Positions 32,801 to 43,800 of a stretch of DNA of 64,000 bases are shown one piece after another. The DNA is from Astrothelium macrocarpum (Eukaryota > Ascomycota > Dothideomycetes > Trypetheliales > Trypetheliaceae). Position 1 is the stretch's first letter, and every line of letters starts with the position of its first letter. Where the stretch lies: NCBI GenBank assembly GCA_021030915.1, contig JAGEMR010000001.1, forward strand, positions 682,001 to 746,000, written 5' to 3'. The notes beneath the pieces are model-generated. The model searched no databases. It worked only from the letters and a program-made list of their open reading frames with translations, and was not told where the DNA came from. A program made the position numbers and the translations under genes.

Positions 32801-34477
32801 CCGATCGGTTCCTGAATGCTCTAGATGACATCTCGGTTGTCTCGCGACGTGCACAAATCGGTCCTTTTTTTTTATCCACTTGAGACCGTCTTTATAATCA
32901 ACCCCAGTTTTCACCGCGGTTTTGACAGACCAGGGTCCCCGGCGAAGATGATAGTTCATACCAGTCGGTTTGACTGTTCCATTCAAGATTGGCTGCAAAG
33001 CTTGACATACTCGGTCCTCACTAACTTCTTTGCTTTTGAGCTTCTTTCCAAGTCCGAATAATCTAGTATCAGCTTATAGGATAAGCAAGGCGGGCAGAAG
33101 ATTTACCCAATCCGTTCAAAGACCTGGGAAGCTGACTTGCGCACTTGGTAATCACCCTAGCACCAAAACCCCAGATTCTATGCGGGCTAAAGGATGACTG
33201 CAGGAGCCCTGGGAGAGCATGTAAAGTCAAAGCGATAAGCATGGGATTTTTGAGGTCATGGAATCACATCTAATATCCATGCAGCCCAAGGACGCAATGC
33301 ACGTGAGATCTCCGACCACATACAATCTGATGCGCGTCTCATTTCCAAATGCATAGAAGTAGATGATGAGAATCTCACATGACTGATGGGCTATTCCGAG
33401 TATCTCTGGTGATCCCAATGGTTTCGTAATTTGGAAAGCTCGGAACGAACGGCTTGGCAAACAGTCAATCAGCAGAAAATTGCACGCTCGAAATTGTCAA
33501 ACTTTAATAGGTTGGAGGAAAGTCAGCCGTGACCTTGGTGTGAACGTTAACAAGCACGGTCATCATTGATGCCCAAAATGCGGAGTTCGGGATGTTCCAC
33601 TGCAATTAATGGAATACAATATTCTCTTCCCTTCCGACTGTGTCAATGGGAATGTGTATTTCAAGGAAATTCCTCCGGTACGCCTCAGTTTCAGAAGCTC
33701 GGCATTTGCATCGATCTGAGAGATTCGGGTGCATGCGCATGCGAGTAGCCAAATATGACCCGGGTGAAGGCAACTTGCATTTGCGGTTCTGTCATTTTTG
33801 AAAGCCTCACCAAATGAATGCAGTTCTCCGCCCAGCAGTCCATGTCTCCCGAGCGTAAATATTGCCATGTACCTCTTCAAGCATGGAAGTTATCAGAGCA
33901 AGAGGATTTGGGCAACAACATGCCTGCCTTGCCTCTTTTTCCGCATTTTCTTCCTAATATCGATGGCTCTGCTTCCGCCATGGCTTCGCATTGACCGTAC
34001 AAATGGATCTCAGAACAGATCAAGACCACGTGAGTAGATACGATGAATATACTACAGTCTTGATCAGTCAACGCAAAACAACTTTTTTTTTTTTTTTTTT
34101 TGGCTATTTTTCATTTCCTCCTCTTCAAATTTCACGTACAGCTCTCTTGGTTTTAAATTCAACATGGGAAAAGCGGCAACACGATCGCACAAACCCTAAA
34201 TAGATCGGCTGCGCTGAGCGTGCTTAAGCGAGGTTTTGAGACGGCCTCTCCCCCTGCCACCAAACAAAATCCGCCAAATCTGGCCAATCAGTCATGGTGA
34301 ATAAGGGGAAACGCGCGCTTGTGAAAACATCTTGTGCATCATCGTTCGAGCCCTGAAACCGGCGAAACACTACGAACACTAGGTGCCGAAAGGAACGGTG
34401 TAGCGAACCCATTGTCTTGCCCCTCATCTTCCAAGATTCCTTTGCTCATTACTGTGATCACTTTGTTTGCATGAACA
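29879..34477. other. Long gene-free region upstream of the Zn2Cys6 factor and the P450
   Basis: About 4.6 kb between two divergent genes. The first 1.7 kb is GC-rich, with many overlapping frames on both strands that arise from composition, none with a recognisable domain. The rest is of normal composition, with a T-run of about 19 at 34083-34101. It may hold a long leader or promoter of the transcription factor, or an unrecognised non-coding transcript. Confidence 0.5.
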
Positions 34478-36622
34478 ATGTTTTCACCCATCTTGTTCGT
34501 GCCTGCTGTGCTGGTCCTTGTGTATCTGATCAGTGTTTATCGCTCATTTAACCGGAACCTCGCTGCTGCCAAACAGTCTGGTATTCCCTATGTTACCTTA
34601 CCTGTCTACACTTTTAACCGTCTATGGATGCTCACGCACCCTCTATGGCTACCATTCATACGATGGATACCTGGCTCGTCGAACTGGATCAAGTAAGGCT
34701 ATCTTTGATCGCACTCGATAGGAGAAATCCATTAACCGCTATATTTAGCTTTATCGACCCTGGATTTCACTGGCGCGAACGGTACGACTCGTTCAAGCGC
34801 TTCAACAGTGATATCTTCCTGATGGTTTCCCCGGGAGCAAACTATCTCCACGTCGCAGATGCCGAAGTTATCTCTCAGATTGTTGCCCGGCGCAACGATT
34901 TTCCCAAACCCACAGAAATGTACAAGAGCCTGGACATTTATGGCAAGAATGTGGTCACAACTGAAGGCTCCATATGGCGACATCACCGCAAGATTACATC
35001 GCCGCCATTCACTGAAAAGAACAACCATTTGGTTTGGACGGAAAGTCTATATCAGGCCCAGTCTATGTTGGCTGGTTGGACGGGGCGGGACGGCAACGAT
35101 GAGCGCACGATTTGGACTATTGCTGAAGATGCTATGACGCTGAGTCTGCATGTAATTAGTCGGGCTGGCTTTGGAGTCCGGTTAGAATGGCCGCATGAAG
35201 AGAAGGGTAATGCTGAAGCACCTCCTGGGCATACTCTGACATATCAAGAAGCACTTAGCAGTTTGTTGGAAAACATGATTTGGATCATAATAGCGCCGCG
35301 CTGGTTTTTGAAATACTTTCACCGACCTTCGTATCAAGCTTTGGTTGAGTGGACCAAGTACATGCATGAGATGCATGCTGCAAAGCGAATTGAAGTATCC
35401 AAAGGCGAAACAACAGAGGGGATGGATTTAATGGGTATGTATTACTTCCGGCCTCTTCCAGTGGTAAACTAATATATAAATCATAGGTGCTATCATTCGG
35501 GGAGCTGGTTATACTGCAGATGACCCAAAGCCAGGTGGCAAAACCGACCCCGATGCCGAGAAAGGATCAGCCCAAGGAGACAAGTTGCTAAGTGATGACG
35601 AAATCTTGGGTAATGCATTCGTTTTCATCGTGGCCGGCCACGAAACCGCAGCCAACACCATTCATTTTGCGCTTATGCTTCTAGCTATGAACCCGCACAG
35701 TCAGCGTCGACTCCAACACGATATAGATACACTCTTTGGTGACCGTCCTATCAGTGAATGGGACTATGAAACCGACTGTCCCAAACTCTTTAGTAATATG
35801 GTTGGTGCAGTTATGAACGAAGAGCTACGCTTAATTCCACCGGCCATTGGTATCCCTAAGTCTACGCCTCGTGGCAAGCCACAAAGCTTAAACTGCAACG
35901 GCAGAAAAGTCGTTGTACCCGGAGGCACATACATCACGATATCTACAGCTGCCACCCATCGCAACCCCAAGTACTGGCCCACTGTAGCTCCGAAGCCACG
36001 TTATGCGCCCCGCAGTTCACCCATCTCCAAGGACTCCATCTCGAAGCCGACTCTCATCTCCTCCACCTACAAAGGAACCACCGTCCCGCTTCCCACCACC
36101 GTCTCACAAGACCTCTCCTCCTCCGACCCACCCAACGACCTTGAAGAATTCAAGCCCGAGCGCTGGCTTGTCGACTCCAACGCCACGCACCCCGCCACCG
36201 ACGACGTTCCCTCAGACGAGGACTTCGGCGGGCCCGACGACCGCAACATCAACTCCCAACTCTGGCACCCGCCGCGCAGCGCGTTCGTCCCCTTCAGCGA
36301 GGGCCCGCGCTCCTGTCTCGGACGACGATTTGCGCAAGTCGAGGTGCTCGCCGTGCTCGCCGTCATCTTCCGAGACTACAGCGTGGAGCTGGCGGTGGAC
36401 GAGTGGGCGAGCGACGAGGAGGTGGCCGCGATGCCAGTGGGTGGGGAGGAGAGGCGCAGGGTGTGGGGGTTGGCGGAGGAGAAGGCGCAGTGGTTGCTGC
36501 AGCACGGTATGGTGCCGATGATTACGATTCAGATGCGCAAGGGGAAGGTGCCGTTGAGATTGGTGAGGAGAGGCAGGGAGAGATTCGCATTTGATAGAGA
36601 GGAGGTTGGGGTTTCGGGTTGA
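34478..36622 (+). CDS. Cytochrome P450 monooxygenase
   Basis: Three exons, 34478-34692, 34749-35434 and 35487-36622; 2,037 nt, 678 aa, GT-AG introns. The first intron uses the TTTAG acceptor at 34748, because the nearer AG would leave a 29-nt intron. An N-terminal anchor (ILFVPAVLVLVYLISVY) places it on the ER membrane. Motifs in order are the C-helix WRHHRKITSPPF, the I-helix FIVAGHETAANT (about residue 350), the K-helix NEELRL (ExxR) and the haem loop FVPFSEGPRSCLGRRFA with the thiolate Cys near residue 575. It is longer than the usual 500-550 aa, mainly from a Ser/Thr/Pro-rich insertion (about 75 residues, VAPKPRYAPRSSP through DLSSSDPPND) before EEFKPERW and another after it. The substrate is unknown; no obvious partner genes adjoin it. 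The 3' third is GC-rich with a strand-skew switch. Confidence 0.93.
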
Positions 36623-36995
36623 AGGGAATGCTGAGTGGAAAGGGCAAACGGACGGAACATGTCATGTACTTTTATGTTGGAGAGGTTTCAAGAATACGCA
36701 GAAGCCTCTGGAAGGTCTCTTGAGATGGTATGATCTTATGTGTAATGTTGAATTTGTTAATTGAAACACGAATGTTTTCAACACTGTCCGTCGTGAGCAA
36801 TTTACTGTCAGGCCGCATTCTTAGAGTAGCAAAGTGATTCTGGGCTAGCTGTGGCAAGTTATGGGCCCAACTAGATTTTTTAAATATCTGTAGTCTGTGG
36901 TGTTCGTCATGCGACAAATAAGTTGGACCTTTCCGTGCCAGGGTCTAAGCTCCCTTAAAATCTCGCCGAGCTCACCATGTTAACACCAAAACTCC
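36623..36995. other. Short intergenic region
   Basis: 373 bp between the P450 stop and the nucleotidyltransferase start (same strand). A minus-strand frame of 81 codons at 36672-36917 has no recognisable feature. Confidence 0.5.
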
Positions 36996-39900
36996 ATGAA
37001 CTGGACTGTGACGCCGTGTCGCACCATTTGCACATCCAGAAGCGCATTTATTCTCTCGACCGCGCTATCAAATGTCTTCCTCGTCACAGATCCGATTCGC
37101 AAACTGGCCGTGGGTCCACTCTCCAACATATCTACTTCGGCGCGAGACGACAGCCCCTCCAAGAAGAGCAAGGCATTGCACGATGACCATCACGGTCATG
37201 GGGACTTGCAACAATCGCAGAGCAGCATGAGTAGGGGGGATTTGAGTCTTCAGTACGGTGTGAGACTGTCGAATCACGGAATAGATTCTGCATTCAGCAG
37301 ATGGCAGATACGAAGGAGAGTAAAAATTGGCAATGATCACGACTCTCTTTCAGAGAGTTACGAAGAACTGGTGGAACTATTGCCCATCGACGACGCTCGG
37401 AATATAGATCCGGCCGCTTGGAAGAAAGATATCTCCGTAGATACGATTGCGGGAGAAGGTCCTTCCATCAACCCTGCTGCAAGGCTTGAAGGCACGCTTT
37501 CGATGGTTGGTAATTACGACGCACATCTAACAAAGGAGATATCTGCGAAGCGGAAAATGTATCTTTGGAAGAATCGTACTGTGGACAAGGGTAACAACAA
37601 CCCACCCATGCGAATCAGATACTTTGGACAGCAACCTATTCCAAAAGAAGAGGAAGGCGTCACTCCTATGCGAATTCGATTCATTCAATATGATCGAAGT
37701 CAAAATCAGCTGCTTGCAGCTAGGAGCAAGAAAAAACATGATTATGCTGTGAAAAGGGAGGACACTATCTACCCAGATCAACTTCGGCTCCTTTATAGGG
37801 CGAGAGGCATACAAAATGCAACACAATCGGCTCCGCTTGAAGAAAGTGCAGACGAAAAACTTGCCCGCACGAAATTCAAGAATATATCGCAGAAGGCAAC
37901 GTCAGCTTCCGAACAACAAGCACTGACTATAGATGATTTTTTCTCTTCTTTAAGTCGAATGAGAACACTGTCTGAAGCCTATGAGACCCATAATGGATCT
38001 CCGAATCAAGAAATTGCTGCATTGAACAACGAGGCCCAGCAAGAACTTAGTGACCCAGAGTTAAGTAACAAAGAAGATCATATCCATGAAGAAAAACTTC
38101 CCGAGCTGCAAAGAGAAGGATCAAAACCAATGGATACATGGCACGCAAGCCGCGATGCTCAAGAAGCCCAAAAGATAGGCAAAGCGCCGCAGGCATCACG
38201 GGATGATGGTTGGATTTCGTTTCGTGGCACGGGACAGATGTTCATGGCGACAAGACCTCTCCTCCAAGCCGAGCCTTTGTGGATGGAGGAGCTGGAAGAA
38301 GCTATCCAGAATGTCGAGAAGGGCCAAACCGGTCGACATGACTCTTCCACCAAATCCTCAGGCCCAGGGAAACGACCTCAGGTAGACTCACATTCATTAC
38401 CGAACAAAGTTAGTAACAAAGTTAGTCATGCTGAGATGACATCGCAAAATCCGATCATCAAGGCCCGGGATGAGCAGTCTCAAACAGAAACGTTACCCAA
38501 GTCCATCCATTTTCTCGAATTTCTAAAGAAACATCCAGCCAAAAGGAAATACAAAGGTGTCTGTGTTTCGCTTCCGGATGAAAACGAACTAGCAAACGTC
38601 GATGATGGAGCTGTACTGTGGATGAAGAAGAACTATGCAGGCCAGTTTCGCGGTCATATGCGGTACGTATCGGCATCCACGCTGCCGCTCTCATCACCAC
38701 TGACTTGACATGATAGACTTCACACAGAAATGCTCGCCTTTGAAAGGTGGATCGAAAGAAGCCAATTTGAGCGGAGAGCCCTCAGACGCGTTATGGGAGA
38801 TCTGACGCGACTGGTAAACATCCATATGCAAGGATGCAGGCTTGTAAGGTTTGGCTCCTACCAGACCCTTATGGACACGATCACCTCCGACCTCGACTTT
38901 TTCGTTGTTGATTCTGATGCGGTCCAGGAGCAGCGTCGTCATTTGACTTGGCAAGAAAAACGAGATGATTATGCTAACAAGTTGCGCCGGTTTAGGTTTC
39001 GTGTTGAAAACGGCGCCAGACATTTCAAAGGACCTTCTTTCAGGCGCGGGCGAAATCCACTTGTAACTATGGAACATCGTCAAACTAGAACGGTAGTTCA
39101 AGTGGTGGCTACCGAAGTTTCTGAGCAGAAGTGGGTCTATCATTACCGAGATGAGTATCCAGCGTTTCGATCGGTTTACTTTGTCATCAAGTCCGCTTTA
39201 GAAGCACGAGGGCTCACGGAAGTATTCACTGGTGGAATCGGGGGCTATGGCATACTCGCTATGGTAGCTGCAAGTTTCCGACTACATCCCAATATTTCCA
39301 AAAATGATACCGCGGCACATCTCATGACCTTTCTGGAATTTTATGCGAATTTTGATACAGTCAAATATGGTATCGATGTAACGACACCTGAGATTTTTGA
39401 AAAGACGGCACCGCATATTGAAGTCCGTAAAGACGAAGATTCGGCAGATGAGGTTACAACCAATACCGACTCTATGGATTCTGCGGACTCCCAGGAGATC
39501 ATCGAGGGCGACGATACTGCTGCACAGGAAGAAACTGATGGACACCATCTTTCCATTCTCGCCGCCATCCCACACACGAGCTCCAACGACTTTCACGGCG
39601 TGTCCGCCGATTCCATCGACGCTGTCGAGGGTCACAATGCTGTTTCACGTGGAGAAGTGGATGGTCACTACACTACCATACACGTCGCTGTCCCGAACAC
39701 GAGCTCCAACAACTTTTCCGACGCTTCCGATGCTGAAGACATCAACAAGAAACCCCCATATACTCCCCCAAATAGCGACGAAGTCCTCGCTGGCAGGAGT
39801 GTAATAGCGCACAAGGATCCACACCGTCGATATCTCCTCTGCCTCCAAGACCCTGCCTCCCCAACCAATGATCTCGGCCGCAAGTCTAACGCCATCAAAC

Positions 39901-40514
39901 ACATTCTCGCCACCTTCCGCCACCTTCACGAGGTCCTTAAACGCGATACTGACCCCGCGAACCCATCTCCACCCTACAGTCTCCTGCTCCCCTTTGTTGG
40001 CGCTGCGTTCCCAGCCACCGTTGACGATTGCCGGCACCGCCTTGTTGACTGGCACACCGACTACGTCACTAGCAGAGGCGAGCAATTTCTTCGGCCGATT
40101 CCAGTGAAGGGACTGGAGAGCATCCGTAAGCTACCCATAGGTGATGGACACAGTGCCAGGGTTGAGAGGCCGATAGAGCTTGTAAAGAAGAGGCGGAGAG
40201 GCACGAAGGACGATGCGCGGGCTGATGAAGGAGAGAAGTTGGCTGGTACACATGGAGCCGCGGGTCGGGAAGGGAAGGAGGTGGAGGTAAAGAATGTGCA
40301 GATGGAAAGAGCGGAAGAGACAGGCGAGGGACTTGGAAAGGGCGAAGTTGTGAGCAAACTACCGATTAGACGTGTTGTTTCACATGGAGAAGTGGATGGT
40401 CACTATACTCCCTTGCACGTCGCTGTCCCGAACACAAGCTCCAACAACTTTTCCGACGCTTCCGATGCTGGATCGGAGAGCTCGAAAACCGAAGTAGACA
40501 TACTGTTTAATTAG
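36996..40514 (+). CDS. Trf4/poly(A)-polymerase-like nucleotidyltransferase, divergent, possibly mitochondrial
   Basis: Two exons, 36996-38662 and 38717-40514; 3,465 nt, 1,154 aa, GT-AG intron. The N terminus (MNWTVTPCRTICTSRSAFIL, few acidic residues) resembles a mitochondrial presequence. The first 550 residues are mostly disordered. The catalytic palm starts near the splice: LVRFGSYQTLMDTITSDLDFFVVD matches the GS...DxD motif of non-canonical poly(A)/poly(U) polymerases, and YFVIKSALEARGLTEVFTGGIGGYGILAMV matches the central domain. The third acid, expected in the strand after the palm, is not obvious: that stretch reads TRTVVQVVATEVSEQ. Downstream are three copies of a roughly 32-residue repeat (for example GEVDGHYTTIHVAVPNTSSN), two nearly identical in DNA. 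The role could be RNA tailing or, if inactive, scaffolding. Confidence 0.72.
39520..40470 (+). repeat. Intragenic repeat, three copies of about 32 codons
   Basis: Copies lie at about 39520-39610 (diverged, DGHHLSILAAIPHTSSN), 39647-39735 (GEVDGHYTTIHVAVPNTSSN) and 40381-40470 (GEVDGHYTPLHVAVPNTSSN). The last two are nearly identical over about 90 bp with only a few differences, which suggests a recent duplication inside the coding sequence. Confidence 0.88.
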
Positions 40515-40838
40515 GTCTGGTGGATGGGGCCATGACGCTGGGCCAGGCTTTACGCGGTTGGCTTAAATGTCACAATATACACCTTTGTTTCCTACCTCAG
40601 ACAACAAGTCGAAAAGATAACTGGGACATAGGATACGGCGATTGAGTTGACAAGTACCACTAGATACATCTAACAGAAATGCTACTGGCCAATTCTACTA
40701 CGCAGTTGATAGTGACCCCCCAAGAAAACGCCTCTGATGCATTACATTCTCACGCCTACAGTGGCATTCAGCTGTTGAATTAATATTTCACTGTCGCTTC
40801 GATTGGCTGCTTGTATCAAAATCCTTCTGGCCTAATCC
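40515..40838. other. Short intergenic region between convergent genes
   Basis: 324 bp between the stops of the nucleotidyltransferase (+) and UBR1 (-). Nothing recognised beyond the two 3' flanks. Confidence 0.6.
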
Positions 40839-43800
40839 TCATAAAGTCTCCCAACCCCCGTTATTCATATCCATCTCTAGTTTTCTACTAATCAGACTCG
40901 GCACCTGATGCCCAAGCCAAACATCTCGCAGCAGCTTATCGTAACGCTTCTGGTTTAGGAAAAGCTGGTAGTGACGTCGCAGCGTCGGGTCCGTCTCGCC
41001 ATGCTTGTCCAGGTATGGCGCTGGCGCCCAAGAACCGTGTGTGCGGTTGAGATAGAGGAGCATGCACTTGCGGATATTTATGAAGAGACCAATGGGTCCG
41101 CCACATCTATATAGGTTAGCGTCAGTCTTGTCTTGCATTCTCTTTGAGGAGGTCCGATTTGTAACAAATGGCTCGAGATCAGGGTAAATTTTGGGGCAAG
41201 AGGGTAAACAGCAAAATCAAGCAACAAAACCACAAGAAAAAACTTACTTATCCAAATGCAAGCTCGCCCCTCCCCGCTCCCGATCCCGCATGCAGCACAC
41301 GGCCTGACTGCAGAAGATCTCGCCACAGAACAGACACACGCACGGATCCGTCATGTCTCGCCCGGTCGTCGGACACTTGCGCCAGATGGCCTCGTCAGTC
41401 AGCGTATCGTAGTGCTTCGGCAAGCCGACCAGCTCGAGAATCGCCGGATGCGGCAGCGCGAGCAGTGCGCGCGGCACCCCGCCCGCCGCCACGGCCGGCG
41501 GGAAGGTCCAGTGGTGGATCCACCCTGACACGACGGCGCGCGTCAGGTCGCCGCCCGCGGTGGTGGCGGTGAAGTTGGCGAAGAGGTCGTCGAGCGGGGG
41601 GAGGCGGAGGGCTTTGGTGAGGCGGGCGAGCTCGGTATCTGAGGAGGAGGAGGATGGGTCCGCGAAGGTGGTGGTGGTGTTGGGGGATTTGGAGGAGGGC
41701 GCGAGGCTGAAGTCGACGGCGAAGCGGACGTGCATGAGGAGCGCGGCTTTGCGGAGGAAGGTGAGGGCGTAGGTGGAGACGAGGTTGCGGAGGAGGTGGA
41801 GGAAGCCGGATTCGATGTGGGTGATTTTGACGGCCGGGGTGAGGTTGGCCGTGGAGGCGGCGGTGTTGATGTCCTGCAGGATCTTGCGGACGAAGAGGTC
41901 GAAGACGGCTTGTTGGGAGCCTGTGCATTGGGCTTTGGGGTCATTGGAGAATTTCTCCCACTTGTCGGATTCCCAGATTTGTGGGATGGAGTTGAGAAGG
42001 CCGGCCGGTTCGTGGAGGTAAGCGACAATGACTTTGACGATTTCAGCGAGATAGCATAGTCGCAGGATGTGGTGGATATCAAGACGAAGAGCAGGAACAA
42101 TGCCGACGGAACATTCCGCCAGGAAGATGAAAATGTCCCGTCGGAACAGCGCTTCAGAAGTCATGGCTTCGCTTTGATCAAATAGGCGTGCATGGCCGAT
42201 GAAGAGTTGCTGCAACTGCCTGGTATTGTTTTCGCTAAGTTCGACGATCGCCTTATTTTGCCCTTGGTTCCGGAGACCTCCAAGAGCCAGATAAGAAGAG
42301 ACAGTCTCTGACAGAACATGTAAATGTGTGAGCGTGGAATGGTTGATGGTTTCTGTGAAAATCCTGCCATCAGACTCAATACCACGCTGAGCAATCTCCA
42401 CTGCGGCAACAGAATACCCGAGCGATGTGCTGAGCGTTTCTGTATGGATCAGATCCTCGAAAGATGAATTTGGCGTTGATGTTTGTCGCGTCACCAGACT
42501 GTTACTTCTCATGGTATCTCTAAGGCGGACGTATGCACTTGATAGATCTCCAAGTGGTTGCGAAGATGCTAGACCCAAAGCTTGACTAGCAGCACCCATG
42601 ACAGGGTCGCGAGGATCCTCGTTGTTCGATTGAAAGAGCGCTGGTATAAGGCCACGATGAAATGGACCAGGTCCTGATGGCTGATTCTGAGGTTGTTGGG
42701 GAGGCGCTGGTGACGGCCGAGAGTAATCAACGAGCTTACTAGCTATAGGTGTAATGAATCTTGAGAGGCCATAGTCTGAAAATAGGGCTTGATATCGTGC
42801 GGCTTGTGCAGATTTCTCTGTAGGTCGCTCTGGACTTTTGTCCAGACGTGACAGCTGCACAGCGACTTGCGAAGTCAGCCATTCGTCAAAGGATGTCCCA
42901 TTCGGTGTTTCCAATGGCCCTGGATATCTCTCCACTTGGTTCCGCCAAAAGATGGGCAAGAAGCAATTTCCTAGGGCTTTACACATGGGGCAGAGAAACT
43001 CTTTCCTCTCTAGCGTCTCTGGCTGCTTGCGAGCGATTTGGCTGATATGTCGTCGACCGGTGGCTTGGACATACATTTCGAAGCAAGTCCAGTGCATGAT
43101 ATGACCGCAACTTACAGTAACAGGGCCCTTCTTTTGGTGGCTGGGTGGGAATCCCTTTCCAAGCCCCTGCCGTTCAGTAACGACCACGGTTCCATCAAAT
43201 TTGACTTTCTCCACCTTCTTCCGATTTTGGCCAGCGATACCAAAGGGCCTGATTTGCTCCGCTGATTGGTCCAGGCTGATTGGTGTTTGAGAGACTTCAG
43301 TAACAAAATCTTTGTCTGTGAGGTCGGTCTGTCGATATACATTGCTCTCCATCATGTACGCAAACGTGCCATAGAGTCTCTGATCATTTGTTTCTTCTTG
43401 ACAGAGAATGCAGGTACTTGAAGGATATTTCCATACCTTCTCCTGCTCTTCCGGCGCACTTTCAAAGTCACTGTCGAGATCGCTCAAGTTTTCATCACCC
43501 CAGTCAAACGCCTGATGCTCCATAAAGCTATTCTGTTGCTGCTTGAACTGTGCCATGACTCTTGCCTGCCTGTCAAGGGCCTGTCTCTTTCTGGCATCCT
43601 TGTCTTGTTCAACAGGTGCTGCAGGAGAGCTTGTGTCCATCCTTTCTGCGTCAACGCCTACCTTACTTAAGGCTTGAACAAATTGAATAGGTTTTCGCTG
43701 TTTCATACGGCGTAGAATAAGTTGAATCTTTGGATGGCAAGACTGGAACTCGTCCATTTGGGACAACTTATGAAGTTGCGCCACAATAGGAAGGTCGCCA

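Noticed and set aside
34693..34721. 29-nt intron in the P450
   Set aside because: Too short for a fungal spliceosomal intron; the acceptor at 34748 gives a 56-nt intron and the expected NFIDPGFHW sequence.
36003..36521. 172-codon frame inside the P450
   Set aside because: Shifted-frame shadow; the P450 frame carries EEFKPERW and the haem loop at the same place.
41395..42100. Overlapping frames in the UBR1 3' region (Pro/Arg/Ser-rich)
   Set aside because: They are shifted-frame shadows of UBR1 in a GC-rich stretch; UBR1 is continuous there.
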